DNA of 64,000 bases from Janthinobacterium lividum (GTDB lineage Bacteria > Pseudomonadota > Gammaproteobacteria > Burkholderiales > Burkholderiaceae_D), in contig NZ_JAAOLY010000022.1 of NCBI RefSeq assembly GCF_011601275.1, positions 19,655-83,654 of the forward strand, written 5' to 3'. Position numbers and translations under genes: made by a program. The first letter of the stretch is position 1. Each line of letters opens with the position of its first letter. The notes under the pieces were generated by a model. It saw nothing but the letters and a program-made list of their open reading frames with translations. It did not search any database and was not told the origin of the DNA. Positions 32,228 to 41,371 of the stretch are shown in pieces.

Positions 32228-34686
32228 GGTTTGCCTTGCGCCACCGCCTTGATGGCCCGTTCTTCTCCCATGGCGGCGGCGATCTTCCAGCGCTGCATGG
32301 CGCTGGCGCGGTCCGGGCGTTTCAAGCCCGCGCCTTCCCAGTCCATCAGTCCCAGGTTGTATATGTCGCCCGCGCTGCCCTTGTCGGCGGCGAGGGTGAA
32401 CCATTTGCGCGCTTCCTTGTGGTTGACGGGAATCTGGTAGCCGCGCACGTGGTACAGGCCCAATAAGTGCATGGCTTGCGCATTGCCCTTGTTCGCGGCC
32501 TGTTTCAGCAAATCGAGGCCGCGCGCCATGTTGCGCGGTTCCTGCCAGCCTTCGGCCAGCATCACGCCTTTCGCCGTCAGCGCATAGCTGTCGTTCTTCA
32601 CGAGTCCCTTGCCGATCAGGGGCTTGGCGGCCACCTGGCGCGCTTCGCGTTGCTGCGCCGTCGGCGCGGTGACGGGGCCGGGCTTGCCTTCGCCCATCAG
32701 CAGCATCCAGCCATACAGGCCATACGCACCGGCGTCGCCCTTGCCAACCAGGCTTTCCAGCATGGCCAGCGCCTGCGCCTTGTCGCCATTTTCGTACAGC
32801 TTGACGGCCTTGGCGCTGCTCGCATCTTGCGGCACGGGGGCTGGCGCATGGGGCGCGACGAGCGCCGAGGCCATGGCCGTTTGCGGCGGTGGAGCAGCCG
32901 GGCGCACGCGCACGGGCAAGCCATAGCTGGCGGCCAGCACGGCCAGGCTGGCGGGCGCGAGGATCAGCACCTGCGCCAGCTGGTTGCGGCGGCCCTTGCC
33001 GGCGATGCCCATGGCCCGTTCGGCTTGCCGCTCGCCGCCCAGCGCCTCGCTCAGCACGGCTTTCACCTTGCGGTTGAACAGCCAGTAGCCGGCGCACGTG
33101 ACGAGCAAGCCGGCGACGGCGGCCGCACCGCGCCCTGCGAAGTACCACGTGGCGATGGCGGCGGCCAGTGCGGCCAGCGCGCTTTTCCACCAGAACTGCT
33201 TGGCCAGCCGCGTGTAGACCTGGCGCAAGGCGCCGAGCACGCAGGTGCGCACGTTGTTGGCATAGTCGGCCGAGACGACGTCGATGTGCGCGTGGTCCGC
33301 GTCGCCGCTGAGCACCGATTCGATCACGTCCGCATTCAGTTCCGAGGCGGCCACGTCGCGCAGCGGCGTGAGCAAGCCTTGCACGTGGGCCGAGAACAGG
33401 CCGTCATCCAAGCTGCCGGCCAGTGCATCGCTGAGCGCCTTGAGGTCGCCGCGCAGCAGCTTTTCCACGATGTCGTCCAGGGTCAGCCAGCGCAAGTCCG
33501 TGCCGTACGCCACCAGGTGGTGCTTTTCCCCGTTGCAGGATGCGTCCAGGCGCACGATGCGCAGCTTGCCCGCATACAGGGCGTCGACTTCCTGCGGCTG
33601 GTCTTCATTGTAAATGCTCACTTTCGCCAGACCCAGGCTGCTGGCAATGGCGGCCAGTGAGTGCACGCTCTCCTTGTCGCGGATGCGGCGCGCGTCGTCG
33701 GGCGCCTGCTTGGGCAGGCTGACGCTGTAGCCGGGCGCCACGTGCACGTCGATCCAGGCCGCCGTGCCCACCTTGCCGGAACCGTCGCACGGGTTGCAGC
33801 GCAAGTCGCCCACGCCGCTGCAGGTGCGGCAAGTGACACTGCCGCTGGCGCGGCAGGTGCCGCAATTGATGTTGCCGGAACCGTGGCAGGTGTTGCAGCT
33901 GACCTTGCCGTAGCTGCAATGGTAGCAAGAGCGGTATTCGGTGCGGTACTGGGGCCGCGTTTCGCTGTGGTAGCTGGTGTGCGAGCTGCCGTTGCTGTAG
34001 GTGGTAGTGGGCACTTGCACCGTGATGTAGTCGGTGACTTGTTCGGACACGGTGCCGCTGCCGCTGCAATACGAGCACGACACCTTGCCGCTGCCATAGC
34101 AGCCATAGGCGTCGCAGCTGACGGTGCGCCCGCCGTGGCAGTTCCAGCACGTTTCCGTCGTCAGGCCGTGGCAGGTGTGGCAGCCGATACGGCCTTTTCC
34201 ATGGCAGTTGCCGCAGGTGTCCAGGTGCCAGTACTTGACGGCGTGCGGCAGGTAGACGCCCGCCTCGACGCCGTTGTAGGCCTGGCCTGCCTGGCGCAAG
34301 GCATTGTCGAGCTTGCCCGCCGCGCGGCGCAGCCTTTCCTTCTCCTGCGCGTGAGCGAGCGCTCCCACTTCATGGGAGCCGCAGCGGCAGTCATTGCCCG
34401 CTGGCGTGAAATAGCCATTGATGACGCGCTGCTCGAAGCGCGCCTCAAGCGCATAGTTCGCCTGCAGCGAAAACTCCTGCAGCACGTCTTCCTCGCCCAG
34501 CGGCGTGATGTCCTGCGGTTCGAAACGCGTCTTGTCCTGCACCAGGGTACGCAGCTTGCCCAGCACCGTGGGTATCTCTTCCTTGTCGAGCTGGATGGGC
34601 GCTGGCGCCGTCACGGCCGTTGCTGATGCCTGGGGCATGTCCTCGCTGCCCTGGATATCGGTGGCCGTGTCGGTGCTGGGGTTCAT
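32224..34686 (-). CDS. Membrane protein with DnaJ-like zinc-ribbon array and Sel1 repeats
   Basis: An 820-residue protein with an unusual layout. After about 155 residues comes an array of cysteine pairs spaced as in the DnaJ zinc domain: CGNC, CHTC, CWNC, CDAYGC, CSYC, then CYHC, CNTC, CGTC, CRTC, CNPC, many followed by GxG. There is no J domain (no HPD). A Tyr/Ser/Thr-rich insert splits the array in two. A cytosolic alpha/beta region follows, then two hydrophobic segments (ALAALAAAIATWYFAGRG and AAVAGLLVTCAGYWLF), a third near LAQVLILAPASLAVLAAS, and Sel1/TPR-like repeats at the end (AMHLLGLYHVRGYQI, AGDIYNLGLMDWEG). AGGA precedes the ATG. The role is unknown; protein-protein scaffolding is suggested by both domains. 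Confidence 0.75.
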   Translation of the reverse strand: MNPSTDTATDIQGSEDMPQASATAVTAPAPIQLDKEEIPTVLGKLRTLVQDKTRFEPQDITPLGEEDVLQEFSLQANYALEARFEQRVINGYFTPAGNDCRCGSHEVGALAHAQEKERLRRAAGKLDNALRQAGQAYNGVEAGVYLPHAVKYWHLDTCGNCHGKGRIGCHTCHGLTTETCWNCHGGRTVSCDAYGCYGSGKVSCSYCSGSGTVSEQVTDYITVQVPTTTYSNGSSHTSYHSETRPQYRTEYRSCYHCSYGKVSCNTCHGSGNINCGTCRASGSVTCRTCSGVGDLRCNPCDGSGKVGTAAWIDVHVAPGYSVSLPKQAPDDARRIRDKESVHSLAAIASSLGLAKVSIYNEDQPQEVDALYAGKLRIVRLDASCNGEKHHLVAYGTDLRWLTLDDIVEKLLRGDLKALSDALAGSLDDGLFSAHVQGLLTPLRDVAASELNADVIESVLSGDADHAHIDVVSADYANNVRTCVLGALRQVYTRLAKQFWWKSALAALAAAIATWYFAGRGAAAVAGLLVTCAGYWLFNRKVKAVLSEALGGERQAERAMGIAGKGRRNQLAQVLILAPASLAVLAASYGLPVRVRPAAPPPQTAMASALVAPHAPAPVPQDASSAKAVKLYENGDKAQALAMLESLVGKGDAGAYGLYGWMLLMGEGKPGPVTAPTAQQREARQVAAKPLIGKGLVKNDSYALTAKGVMLAEGWQEPRNMARGLDLLKQAANKGNAQAMHLLGLYHVRGYQIPVNHKEARKWFTLAADKGSAGDIYNLGLMDWEGAGLKRPDRASAMQRWKIAAAMGEERAIKAVAQGKP

Positions 34687-34767
34687 GCGCGTCCTTTTTC
34701 TCTCTGGAAAGATGTTTGAATTTTAGCATCCCAATATGACAAAGCATGACAAAGCGGACCCGCTTTT

Positions 34768-35547
34768 TCAGCGCAGGCCGCGGCGGAACTGGTCGGGCGT
34801 GCCGCCGCTCTGGCGGCGAAACATGGCGATGAATGCGGAAGCCGTGCTGTAGCCCAGTTCCAGCGCGATCGCCTGCACGGTTTCTCCCTGTTCCAGCAGG
34901 GGCAGGGCGGCCAGGAAGCGCTGGCGCTGGCGCCATTCGCCGAACGGCATGCCCAGTTCGCGCTGGCAGCGGCGCGCCAGGGTACGCTCGGTCACGTGCA
35001 GTTGCGCGGCCCACTCGGCCAGTGAGCGGTTACTGCCCGGCTCCGCCTGCAAGGCGGCCAGCAGTGCCGCGATGACGGGCTCGTCGCTGCCTGGCAGGTA
35101 GTTGCGGCTGCACGGCGCCAGCTGCAGCTGGTCGACCAGCACTTGCGCCAGGCGCTGGTCGGCTTCCGTGGCGGGCGTGGTGACGTTGCGCCCGGCAAAG
35201 TCGCCGAGTATGGCCTTGAGCAGGGGACTCAATACCAGCGCGCACGGCTGCGCCGGCAGTTGCGCGCACAGGCTGGCATCGATGTAGGCGGAGTGAAACA
35301 CGACATCCTGGCGGATATAGCCGTCGTGCAAGGTCTCGGGCGGTATCCATACGGCGTACTGGGGCGGCGACAGGTAGCGCTGGCCCGCCACCATGATTTC
35401 CATCACGCCCGTGGAGCAATACGTGAGCTGTCCCCACGGATGGCTCTGGTAATCGAATTGCTGGTGCGCGTGGTAATCGTCGAGGCGGAAATACACGGGA
35501 TAGGGCAGGGCGTCGGAGACAGCGGGGAAATGCTGGTTGCTGGCCAT
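34768..35547 (-). CDS. AraC-family regulator
   Basis: A 259-residue regulator. The N-terminal cupin-like sensor (about 15-140) has the H-x3-Q-x-Y...PWGQL and YAVWIPPETLHDG pattern of the subgroup that controls neighbouring transporter genes. The C-terminal domain carries two helix-turn-helix motifs (SLAEWAAQLHVTERTLARRC and VQAIALELGYSTASAFIAMF) ending in GGTPDQFRRG. It is divergent from a DMT-type transporter gene across about 100 bases and is the natural candidate to regulate it. No inducer can be inferred. Confidence 0.85.
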   Translation of the reverse strand: MASNQHFPAVSDALPYPVYFRLDDYHAHQQFDYQSHPWGQLTYCSTGVMEIMVAGQRYLSPPQYAVWIPPETLHDGYIRQDVVFHSAYIDASLCAQLPAQPCALVLSPLLKAILGDFAGRNVTTPATEADQRLAQVLVDQLQLAPCSRNYLPGSDEPVIAALLAALQAEPGSNRSLAEWAAQLHVTERTLARRCQRELGMPFGEWRQRQRFLAALPLLEQGETVQAIALELGYSTASAFIAMFRRQSGGTPDQFRRGLR

Positions 35548-35648
35548 GGTGTTTTTGTCCTGTTCTTTGCATCGTTTGTCTGGTATGCATTATATCCATG
35601 GAATCGGACTATGCGAAAATGGCGGTCTTGAATACTGGAGTCCGCCGC

Positions 35649-36539
35649 ATGCAAGCCAAGCACTATCTGTTACCCGTGATCGCCGTGCTGATCTGGGCCA
35701 TCAACACCATCGTCAGCAAGATGGCTGTCGGCGTGATTGACCCGGCCGCCATCTCGTTCTATCGCTGGCTGCTGGCTGGCGTGCTGCTGGCGCTCGTGTT
35801 CGGCCGCGCCGTGTGGAAGCAGCGGGCCGTGGTGCGGCCGTATCTGGGCAAGCTGTTTGTGCTGGGCATGCTGGGCATGGTCATGTACCAGTGCCTCGCC
35901 TACATCGCCGCGCAAACGACGACGGCGACCAATATGGGCATCCTCGCCTCGCTGATGCCGCTGCTGGCCGTGGGCCTGTCCGTGCTGCTGCTCGGCGAGA
36001 CGCCCACCGTGGGCGGCGTGTTTGGCGGTGTCGTGTCGCTGCTGGGACTTGCTTACTTGCTTAGCCATGGCGATCCCGCCGCCCTGATCGCCCATGGCGC
36101 GGCCGTCGGCGACGCCCTGATGCTGCTGGCGTGTCTGTCGTATGCGGGCTATGGCGTGCTGCTCAAGCGCTGGAAGATTCCCCTGAATAACTGGCATTCG
36201 CTGCTGATCCAGGTGTGGTGCGCCGTGCCCGTGCTGTTCGTGTATTACCTGAGCCAGTCCGCGCCGCCCGTCACCAGCGCCGGCCTGCCGCTGGTGCTGT
36301 TTGCCGGCATCCCCGCCTCCATCATCGCGCCGTTTTTATGGATGCATGGCCTGGCCAAGCTGGGCCCCAGCCGCGCGACGACCTTGATGAACTTGCTGCC
36401 TGTGTTCACGGTGATCATCGCCATGCTGTTCCTCGGTGAAACCTTGCACAGCTACGATGTGATCGGCGGCGGCGTGACGCTGCTGGGCGTGGCGATGGTG
36501 CAGTACCTGAAACGTCCGCTGCGCCGCGCCAGCATCTAG
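35649..36539 (+). CDS. DMT-superfamily (EamA) exporter
   Basis: A 296-residue inner membrane protein with ten hydrophobic segments and two EamA repeats, as in metabolite exporters of the drug/metabolite superfamily. The first starts LLPVIAVLIWAINTIVSKMA, and the second ends FTVIIAMLFLGETLHSYDVI with the typical LGE...GGGVTLLGV end. The ATG at 35649 (MQAKHYLL) has TGGAG eight bases upstream; an earlier ATG adds 17 residues without similarity. It is divergent from the AraC-type regulator that probably controls it, and 38 bases before an O-methyltransferase gene on the same strand. The substrate is unknown. Confidence 0.82.
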   Translation: MQAKHYLLPVIAVLIWAINTIVSKMAVGVIDPAAISFYRWLLAGVLLALVFGRAVWKQRAVVRPYLGKLFVLGMLGMVMYQCLAYIAAQTTTATNMGILASLMPLLAVGLSVLLLGETPTVGGVFGGVVSLLGLAYLLSHGDPAALIAHGAAVGDALMLLACLSYAGYGVLLKRWKIPLNNWHSLLIQVWCAVPVLFVYYLSQSAPPVTSAGLPLVLFAGIPASIIAPFLWMHGLAKLGPSRATTLMNLLPVFTVIIAMLFLGETLHSYDVIGGGVTLLGVAMVQYLKRPLRRASI

Positions 36540-36577
36540 TTTTTTTGCTATGCTGGTGTTTTGAACAAGGAGGCGCC

Positions 36578-37165
36578 ATGCCCAGCATCGATACACTGTT
36601 GAGTGAACTGGAAGCATTTGGTAACAGCAACGATGCGGCGCACACGGCGCGCGCCAGCCGCATGCTCAATATCACGCGCGACACGGGTGAATTGCTGGCC
36701 GTGATGGTGCACGCGCGCGGCGCGCGGCGGGTACTGGAAATCGGCACCTCGAATGGTTATTCCACTCTGTGGCTGGCGCGCGCCGTGCAGGCGCTGGGCG
36801 GCAAGGTCGTGACGGTGGAAAAGGCGCAGGACAAGTTCGACATGGCGCACGACAACTTCGTGCGCGCGCAATTGCAGGGCGTGATCGGGCAATTGCTGGC
36901 GGACGCGGGCGACGTGCTGCGCGATGCGGCGGACGGCGCCTACGATTTCATCTTCCTCGATTCCGCCCGCCAGCAATACGCGCAGTGGTGGCCACAGCTG
37001 GACCGCGCGCTGGCGGCCGGCGGCGTGCTGGTGGTCGACAACGCCAGTTCGCATTACGCTGACATGGCCGACTTCATCGAGGCCGTGCGCGCCGACAGCC
37101 GCTACACGACGTGCCTGGCCACTGTCGGCAAAGGCGAATTCATCGCCGTCAAGGCCGGCAACTGA
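36578..37165 (+). CDS. O-methyltransferase (class I, SAM-dependent)
   Basis: A 195-residue methyltransferase of the small-molecule O-methyltransferase type (as in catechol and caffeoyl-CoA enzymes). The SAM site reads VLEIGTSNGYSTLWLARAV, with motif II VVTVEKAQDKF and the later YDFIFLDSARQQY and GGVLVVDNASSH, which in relatives supply metal and SAM contacts. AAGGAGG stands five bases before the ATG at 36578. It may be co-transcribed with the exporter upstream. Its stop abuts the stop of the convergent fRMsr gene. Substrate unknown. Confidence 0.8.
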   Translation: MPSIDTLLSELEAFGNSNDAAHTARASRMLNITRDTGELLAVMVHARGARRVLEIGTSNGYSTLWLARAVQALGGKVVTVEKAQDKFDMAHDNFVRAQLQGVIGQLLADAGDVLRDAADGAYDFIFLDSARQQYAQWWPQLDRALAAGGVLVVDNASSHYADMADFIEAVRADSRYTTCLATVGKGEFIAVKAGN

Positions 37166-37675
37166 TTATTCGGCAACGATAGCCGCTTCCAGCACGCGCA
37201 CCAAGGATTCCACGCCTTGCGCGTCGACGTCGTCGAAACGGCCGATCAACGGGCTGTCGAGGTCGAACACGCCGATGATCTGGCCGTTGGCAAACACGGG
37301 CACCACCAGCTCGGAACGGGAATTGACGTCGCAGGCGATGTGGCCGGGAAACGCATGCACATCGTGCACGACGATGGACTTGCCTTCGACCACCGTGGTG
37401 CCGCACACGCCGCGGCCCTTTTTGATGCGGATGCAGGCCGGCTTGCCCTGGAACGGTCCCAGCACCAGTTCCTCGCCCTTGAGGAAATAAAAGCCGGCCC
37501 AGTTGAGGCCCGGCATGGTGTTGAAGACCAGCGAACTGAAGTTGGCCGTATTGGCGATGAAATCGCTCTCTCCCGACAGCAGACCTTGCAGCTGCGAGCG
37601 CAAGTCCGCATACATGGCTTGCTTGGCGGCGGGGGTATCGGTGCCGTAGGCGGCGTCGCTGATGGTAAACGTCAT
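37166..37675 (-). CDS. msrC: Free methionine-(R)-sulfoxide reductase (GAF domain)
   Basis: Reduces free methionine-R-sulfoxide using thioredoxin-type donors. The 169 residues are a single GAF domain with the three conserved cysteines at C81, C91 and C115 (PACIRIKKGRGVCGTTVVEG and GHIACDVNSRSELVVP), spaced as in the E. coli YebR/MsrC enzyme. The NWAGFYFL and LGPFQGKPAC blocks are also typical. I chose the ATG at 37675 (MTFTISD), which matches homologues; an upstream ATG adds 12 Ser/Thr-rich residues. It stands alone, convergent with the methyltransferase. Confidence 0.9.
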   Translation of the reverse strand: MTFTISDAAYGTDTPAAKQAMYADLRSQLQGLLSGESDFIANTANFSSLVFNTMPGLNWAGFYFLKGEELVLGPFQGKPACIRIKKGRGVCGTTVVEGKSIVVHDVHAFPGHIACDVNSRSELVVPVFANGQIIGVFDLDSPLIGRFDDVDAQGVESLVRVLEAAIVAE

Positions 37676-37743
37676 GGTCGTGGTGGCGCTTGAAAATGGG
37701 GAAGGCGACATGGTAGCGTGTTCAGGTCATCCGTGTGTGGCGC

Positions 37744-38634
37744 TCACTTTTTCAGGTGTTGCTGTGCCAGCTGGCGTAGCAGGGGCAGGGCCGCATGGCC
37801 GGCATCAGGCTGCCAGGCCAGGCCGATGCCGGCCGCCAATTCTTCACCCTCCGCCAATGGCCGGTAGGCCACGCCAGCCAGGCGCAGCGCGCGGAACGAG
37901 TCGGCCAGCAGGGCCATGCCCTTGCCGGCGGCCACGTCGTCGAGCAGCACATGGTGGTCGGGCGCTTCGCGCAAGAATATTGGCGCGAAACCATGGCGGC
38001 GAAACACTTGCTGGCAATGGTCGAAGAAGGCGGGCTGGCGCGCCCGCTCGAACCAGTAGACGGGTTCCTGAGCGATGTCAGACAGACTCAGCTTGCGCTT
38101 CTTCGCCAGCCGGTGGCCGGCGGGCAGGGCCAGCATCATGGACTGGCGCGCCAGCGGCTGCACGGCCAGCTCGAACGTGGCGCTGGGCAAGGCAAGCAGG
38201 GCCGCATCAAGCTGCCCCTTGCGCACGGCCGCGACCAGGCGCGGCGAGGGAGCGGCCGTCAGTTCCAGGCAGACATTGCCCAGTTGCCCCTCCAGCGCCG
38301 CGAGCAGCGGCCGGAACAGGCCGGCCGCCACGGAACTCGTCAAGCCCAGGCGCAGGCGCGCGGGTGCGCTGTCTTGCCGCAACGATTGCTGCGCCGTCTC
38401 CAGCAAATCGAGGATGTGCAGCGCCTGCGGCAGCAGGGTGCGTCCCGCTTGCGTCAAGGCCACGCCCTGCGTGTCGCGTTCGAACAGGCGCGCGCCCAGT
38501 TTGTCTTCCAGCCCCTTGATGGCGCGCGACAATGGCGGCTGGGTCATGTGCAATTGCTCCGCCGCCTGGCGGAAGTTCAGGCAGCGGGCGACGGCGCAAA
38601 ACAGGCTCAAGGCATGGGTGTCGAGGGCTCTCAT
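37744..38634 (-). CDS. LysR-family regulator
   Basis: A 296-residue LysR-type regulator. The winged helix-turn-helix covers about 1-65 (LNFRQAAEQLHMTQPPLSRA, IKGLEDKLGARLFER), followed by the linker helix and a two-lobed effector domain (LRLGLTSSVAAGLFRPLLAA, DAALLALPSATFELAVQPL). It is divergent from an aldo/keto reductase gene, with about 90 bases between the starts, the classic LysR arrangement. A T-N11-A inverted repeat overlaps its own start codon, fitting self-repression and control of the neighbour. No inducer is apparent. Confidence 0.88.
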   Translation of the reverse strand: MRALDTHALSLFCAVARCLNFRQAAEQLHMTQPPLSRAIKGLEDKLGARLFERDTQGVALTQAGRTLLPQALHILDLLETAQQSLRQDSAPARLRLGLTSSVAAGLFRPLLAALEGQLGNVCLELTAAPSPRLVAAVRKGQLDAALLALPSATFELAVQPLARQSMMLALPAGHRLAKKRKLSLSDIAQEPVYWFERARQPAFFDHCQQVFRRHGFAPIFLREAPDHHVLLDDVAAGKGMALLADSFRALRLAGVAYRPLAEGEELAAGIGLAWQPDAGHAALPLLRQLAQQHLKK

Positions 38635-38647
38635 ACCAGAAAGGTAT
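38633..38647. promoter_or_regulatory. LysR-type box over the lysR start codon
   Basis: ATACC-AGAAA-GGTAT, a five-base inverted repeat with the T-N11-A pattern of LysR binding sites. It overlaps the first bases of the leftward regulator gene and lies about 80 bases upstream of the rightward reductase. Confidence 0.5.
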
Positions 38648-38723
38648 CACGAAATCGGGCATTCCCTTGTCACCCGGCGCGGTCCAGACTGGCGGCATCG
38701 AGTCAACAACTGAGGAGAGCAGC

Positions 38724-39710
38724 ATGCAACAGCGACGCATCGGCAATAGCGGCATGAACAGTTCGGCATTGGGCCTGGGCTGCATGGGCATGTCGGAATT
38801 TTACGGCGCCACGGACGAGGCGCAATCGCTGGCCACCCTGGAAGCGGCCTTGGCGGCGGGCGTGAGCCTGTTCGACACGGCCGATGCCTACGGTTTCGGC
38901 CATAACGAGCAATTGCTGGGGCGCTTTTTGGCACGCCACCCGGGCCAGGCCCTGGTCGCCACCAAGTGCGGCCTGGCGCGCGAGGCGGGCAGTTATGCGC
39001 GCCGCGTCGACAATTCTCCCGCCTACATCCGCCAGGCGTGCGAAGCGTCGCTGGCGCGCCTGGGACTCGAGGCCATCGACCTGTTCTATCTGCACCGCCT
39101 GAACCTCGAGACGCCACTGGAAGAGTCGATGGGCGCGCTGGCGCAACTGCGGCAAGAGGGCAAGATCCGCGCCGTGGGCCTGTGCGAAGTGAGCGCCGCC
39201 ACCTTGCGGCGCGCGGCGACGATCTGCCCCGTGGCCGCCGTGCAGAGCGAATACTCGCTGTGGACGCGCGAACCGGAGCAGGGCGTGCTGGCCGCCTGCC
39301 GCGACGTGGGCGCCAGTTTCTTTGCCTACAGCCCGCTGGGGCGCGGTTTCCTCACGGGCGCCATCGCCGATGCGGCCAGCCTCGACGCGGGCGACTTTCG
39401 CCATTTCAATCCCCGCTTTGCCGCCGAGAACCTGGCGCGCAACCAGACCATCGTCGCGCAGGTCAGGGACATGGCCCGCGCAAAAGGCTGCACCCTGGCC
39501 CAGCTGGCGCTGGCCTGGCTGCTGGCGCAAGGCGACGACGTCATTCCCATTCCCGGCACCAAGCGCATCGCGTATTTGCACGACAACCTCGGCGCGCTGG
39601 CCGTGCGGTTGGATGGGGCCGAACTGGCGACGATGAACGCCGCTTTTCCATTGGGCATGGCGGCGGGTGCGCGCTATACGGACGAGGGCATGAAGGGCGT
39701 GGATGTTTGA
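38724..39710 (+). CDS. Aldo/keto reductase
   Basis: A 328-residue NADPH-dependent aldo/keto reductase of the YajO/IolS-like type, a TIM barrel. The catalytic set is visible: D and Y in FDTADAYGFGHNEQLLG, K in VATKCGLA, and H in DLFYLHRLN. The C-terminal IPIPGTKRIAYLHDNLGAL block binds the cofactor phosphate. GAGGAGAG precedes the ATG at 38724. It is divergent from the LysR gene that probably regulates it. The substrate, an aldehyde or ketone, is not known. A 14-base inverted repeat (GTACGC-CA-GCGTAC, 39725-39738) lies shortly after the stop. Confidence 0.87.
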   Translation: MQQRRIGNSGMNSSALGLGCMGMSEFYGATDEAQSLATLEAALAAGVSLFDTADAYGFGHNEQLLGRFLARHPGQALVATKCGLAREAGSYARRVDNSPAYIRQACEASLARLGLEAIDLFYLHRLNLETPLEESMGALAQLRQEGKIRAVGLCEVSAATLRRAATICPVAAVQSEYSLWTREPEQGVLAACRDVGASFFAYSPLGRGFLTGAIADAASLDAGDFRHFNPRFAAENLARNQTIVAQVRDMARAKGCTLAQLALAWLLAQGDDVIPIPGTKRIAYLHDNLGALAVRLDGAELATMNAAFPLGMAAGARYTDEGMKGVDV

Positions 39711-39824
39711 AAAAACGCGCGAGTGTACGCCAGCGTACCTAACTGAAACTTTCTCTGCAGGATAATTGCCGGCGATCTGCTAGCATTTGGCAGTGACTGC
39801 GCGCTGCGCTTTGCACGCCGTTCA

Positions 39825-40673
39825 ATGTTCAGGTATCCGATGAGGTGGATGTTGTTAGATGACGATATTTTCGATATAGAACTGAAGTTATTGCTTGAGG
39901 GAATACTGCTGCGCTATCAGCACGATTTCCGCGATTATTCCGTGGCGTCCCTGCGCCGGCGCATGCGCCAGGCCATGGAGCGCTTCGGCTGCGCCAGTCT
40001 GTCGCAATTGCAGGACCGCATCTTGCACGAGCCGGCCATGTTCGCGCAGATGCTGCAGTTTTTTACGGTGCAAGTGAGCGAGATGTTCCGCGACCCCGCG
40101 TATTTCCGCGCCTTGCGCGAAAAAGTCGTGCCCATCCTGCACACCTATCCCTCGATCAAGATCTGGGTGGCCGGCTGCAGCAGCGGGGAAGAGGTATGGT
40201 CGCTGGCCATCTTGCTGGAAGAGGAAGGCTTGCTCGAGCGCAGCATGATCTACGCGACCGACATCAATGTGGAAGCGCTGGCCGCCGCCGAAGCGGGTAT
40301 TTATCCGGTCGAGCGCATCGCCCAGTTCAGCGAGAATTACCAGCTGGCGGGCGGCAAGCGCTCGCTGTCCGACTATTACACGGCCGCCTACAAGGGCGCC
40401 ATCTTTGACCGGCGCTTGCGGCGCCAGTTCGTCTTCGCCGACCACAGCCTGGCGACGGACAGCGTGTTTTCGGAGGTGCACATGGTTTCCTGCCGTAACG
40501 TCATGATTTATTTCAATAAAGACTTGCAGGATCGCAGCCTGGGCCTGTTTCACGAAGCGCTGGTGAACCGGGGCTTCCTGGGCCTGGGCATGAAGGAAAG
40601 CCTGCATTTCAGCCGCCATGCGGACAGCTTCAACGAGCTGAGCCCGGCCGAACGCATCTTCCAGCGTGCCTGA
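39825..40673 (+). CDS. cheR: CheR-type protein methyltransferase
   Basis: SAM-dependent methylation of glutamates on chemoreceptors. About 275-282 residues, with the N-terminal helical domain (about 15-85: LRRRMRQAMERFGCASLSQL), the signature FFTVQVSEMFRDPAYFRALR, the SAM site KIWVAGCSSGEEVWSLAILL, YATDINVEALAAAEAGIYP and MVSCRNVMIYFNKDLQ. Three in-frame ATGs (39825, 39840, 39849) have only weak ribosome sites, so the start is uncertain. It is followed at once by cheB and two kinase genes. There is no chemoreceptor, cheA or cheW nearby, so this is probably a sensory cluster outside flagellar chemotaxis. Confidence 0.85.
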   Translation: MFRYPMRWMLLDDDIFDIELKLLLEGILLRYQHDFRDYSVASLRRRMRQAMERFGCASLSQLQDRILHEPAMFAQMLQFFTVQVSEMFRDPAYFRALREKVVPILHTYPSIKIWVAGCSSGEEVWSLAILLEEEGLLERSMIYATDINVEALAAAEAGIYPVERIAQFSENYQLAGGKRSLSDYYTAAYKGAIFDRRLRRQFVFADHSLATDSVFSEVHMVSCRNVMIYFNKDLQDRSLGLFHEALVNRGFLGLGMKESLHFSRHADSFNELSPAERIFQRA

Positions 40674-40674
40674 C

Positions 40675-41283
40675 ATGCTGCCAAGCTGCGACGTCGTGCC
40701 ACCGCCCGCCGGCCTGCGCCTGATCGCCATCGGCGCCTCGGCCGGCGGCGTGGAAGCGCTGGGCATCGTGCTGCGCGCCTTGCCCGCCACGTGCCGCGCG
40801 GCCGTCGTAGTGGTGCTGCACCTGGCGCCGGGCCGCTCGAGCCAGTTGCCGCAGCTGTACGCGGAACGTTGCCAGCTGCCCTTGCGCGAGGCGCAGGACA
40901 AGGAACCGCTGCAAGCGGGCGTCGTGTATTTCGCCCCGCCCGACTACCACCTGCAAGTGGAGCCCGATGGCTGTTTTTCCCTGTCGCAGGAAGCGCCCGT
41001 GTATTTTTCGCGCCCCTCGATCGACGTCTTGCTGGAAACGGCGGCCCTCGCTTACCGGCGCGCCATGCTGGCCATCATCCTGACGGGTGCTTCGGCCGAT
41101 GGCGCGGCGGGCCTGGCGCGCGTGCGGCAGCTGGGCGGCAGTGCCTGGGTGCAAGACCCGCAGCGGGCCAGTTGTGGCATCATGCCGGCGGCCGCGCTCA
41201 AGCGGGCTGGCGCCGACCACGTGCTCGATTTGCCGCAAATGGCCGCCAGCCTGGCATTGCTGGGCAACGGCGAACACAAGTGA
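40675..41283 (+). CDS. cheB: CheB-type methylesterase, stand-alone catalytic domain
   Basis: Removes methyl groups that CheR adds. The 202 residues are only the esterase domain, with the Ser-His-Asp triad S22 (IGASAGGVEALG), H49 (VVLHLAPGRSSQLP) and D142 (LTGASADGAAG). The usual N-terminal receiver domain is absent, so it is not switched on by CheA in the usual way. Its ATG is one base after the cheR stop; a GTG nine bases earlier would overlap cheR. The pairing with CheR and a hybrid kinase resembles clusters in which the domains act on a multi-domain sensory kinase. Confidence 0.85.
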   Translation: MLPSCDVVPPPAGLRLIAIGASAGGVEALGIVLRALPATCRAAVVVVLHLAPGRSSQLPQLYAERCQLPLREAQDKEPLQAGVVYFAPPDYHLQVEPDGCFSLSQEAPVYFSRPSIDVLLETAALAYRRAMLAIILTGASADGAAGLARVRQLGGSAWVQDPQRASCGIMPAAALKRAGADHVLDLPQMAASLALLGNGEHK

Positions 41284-41371
41284 ATGGGAGTGGTGTAGTG
41301 CGTGTAATATATGTGAGAATTGAAACAATGTTTATGTCCATATCGAAACACGATGGCGTCTTGCCGTTGCG

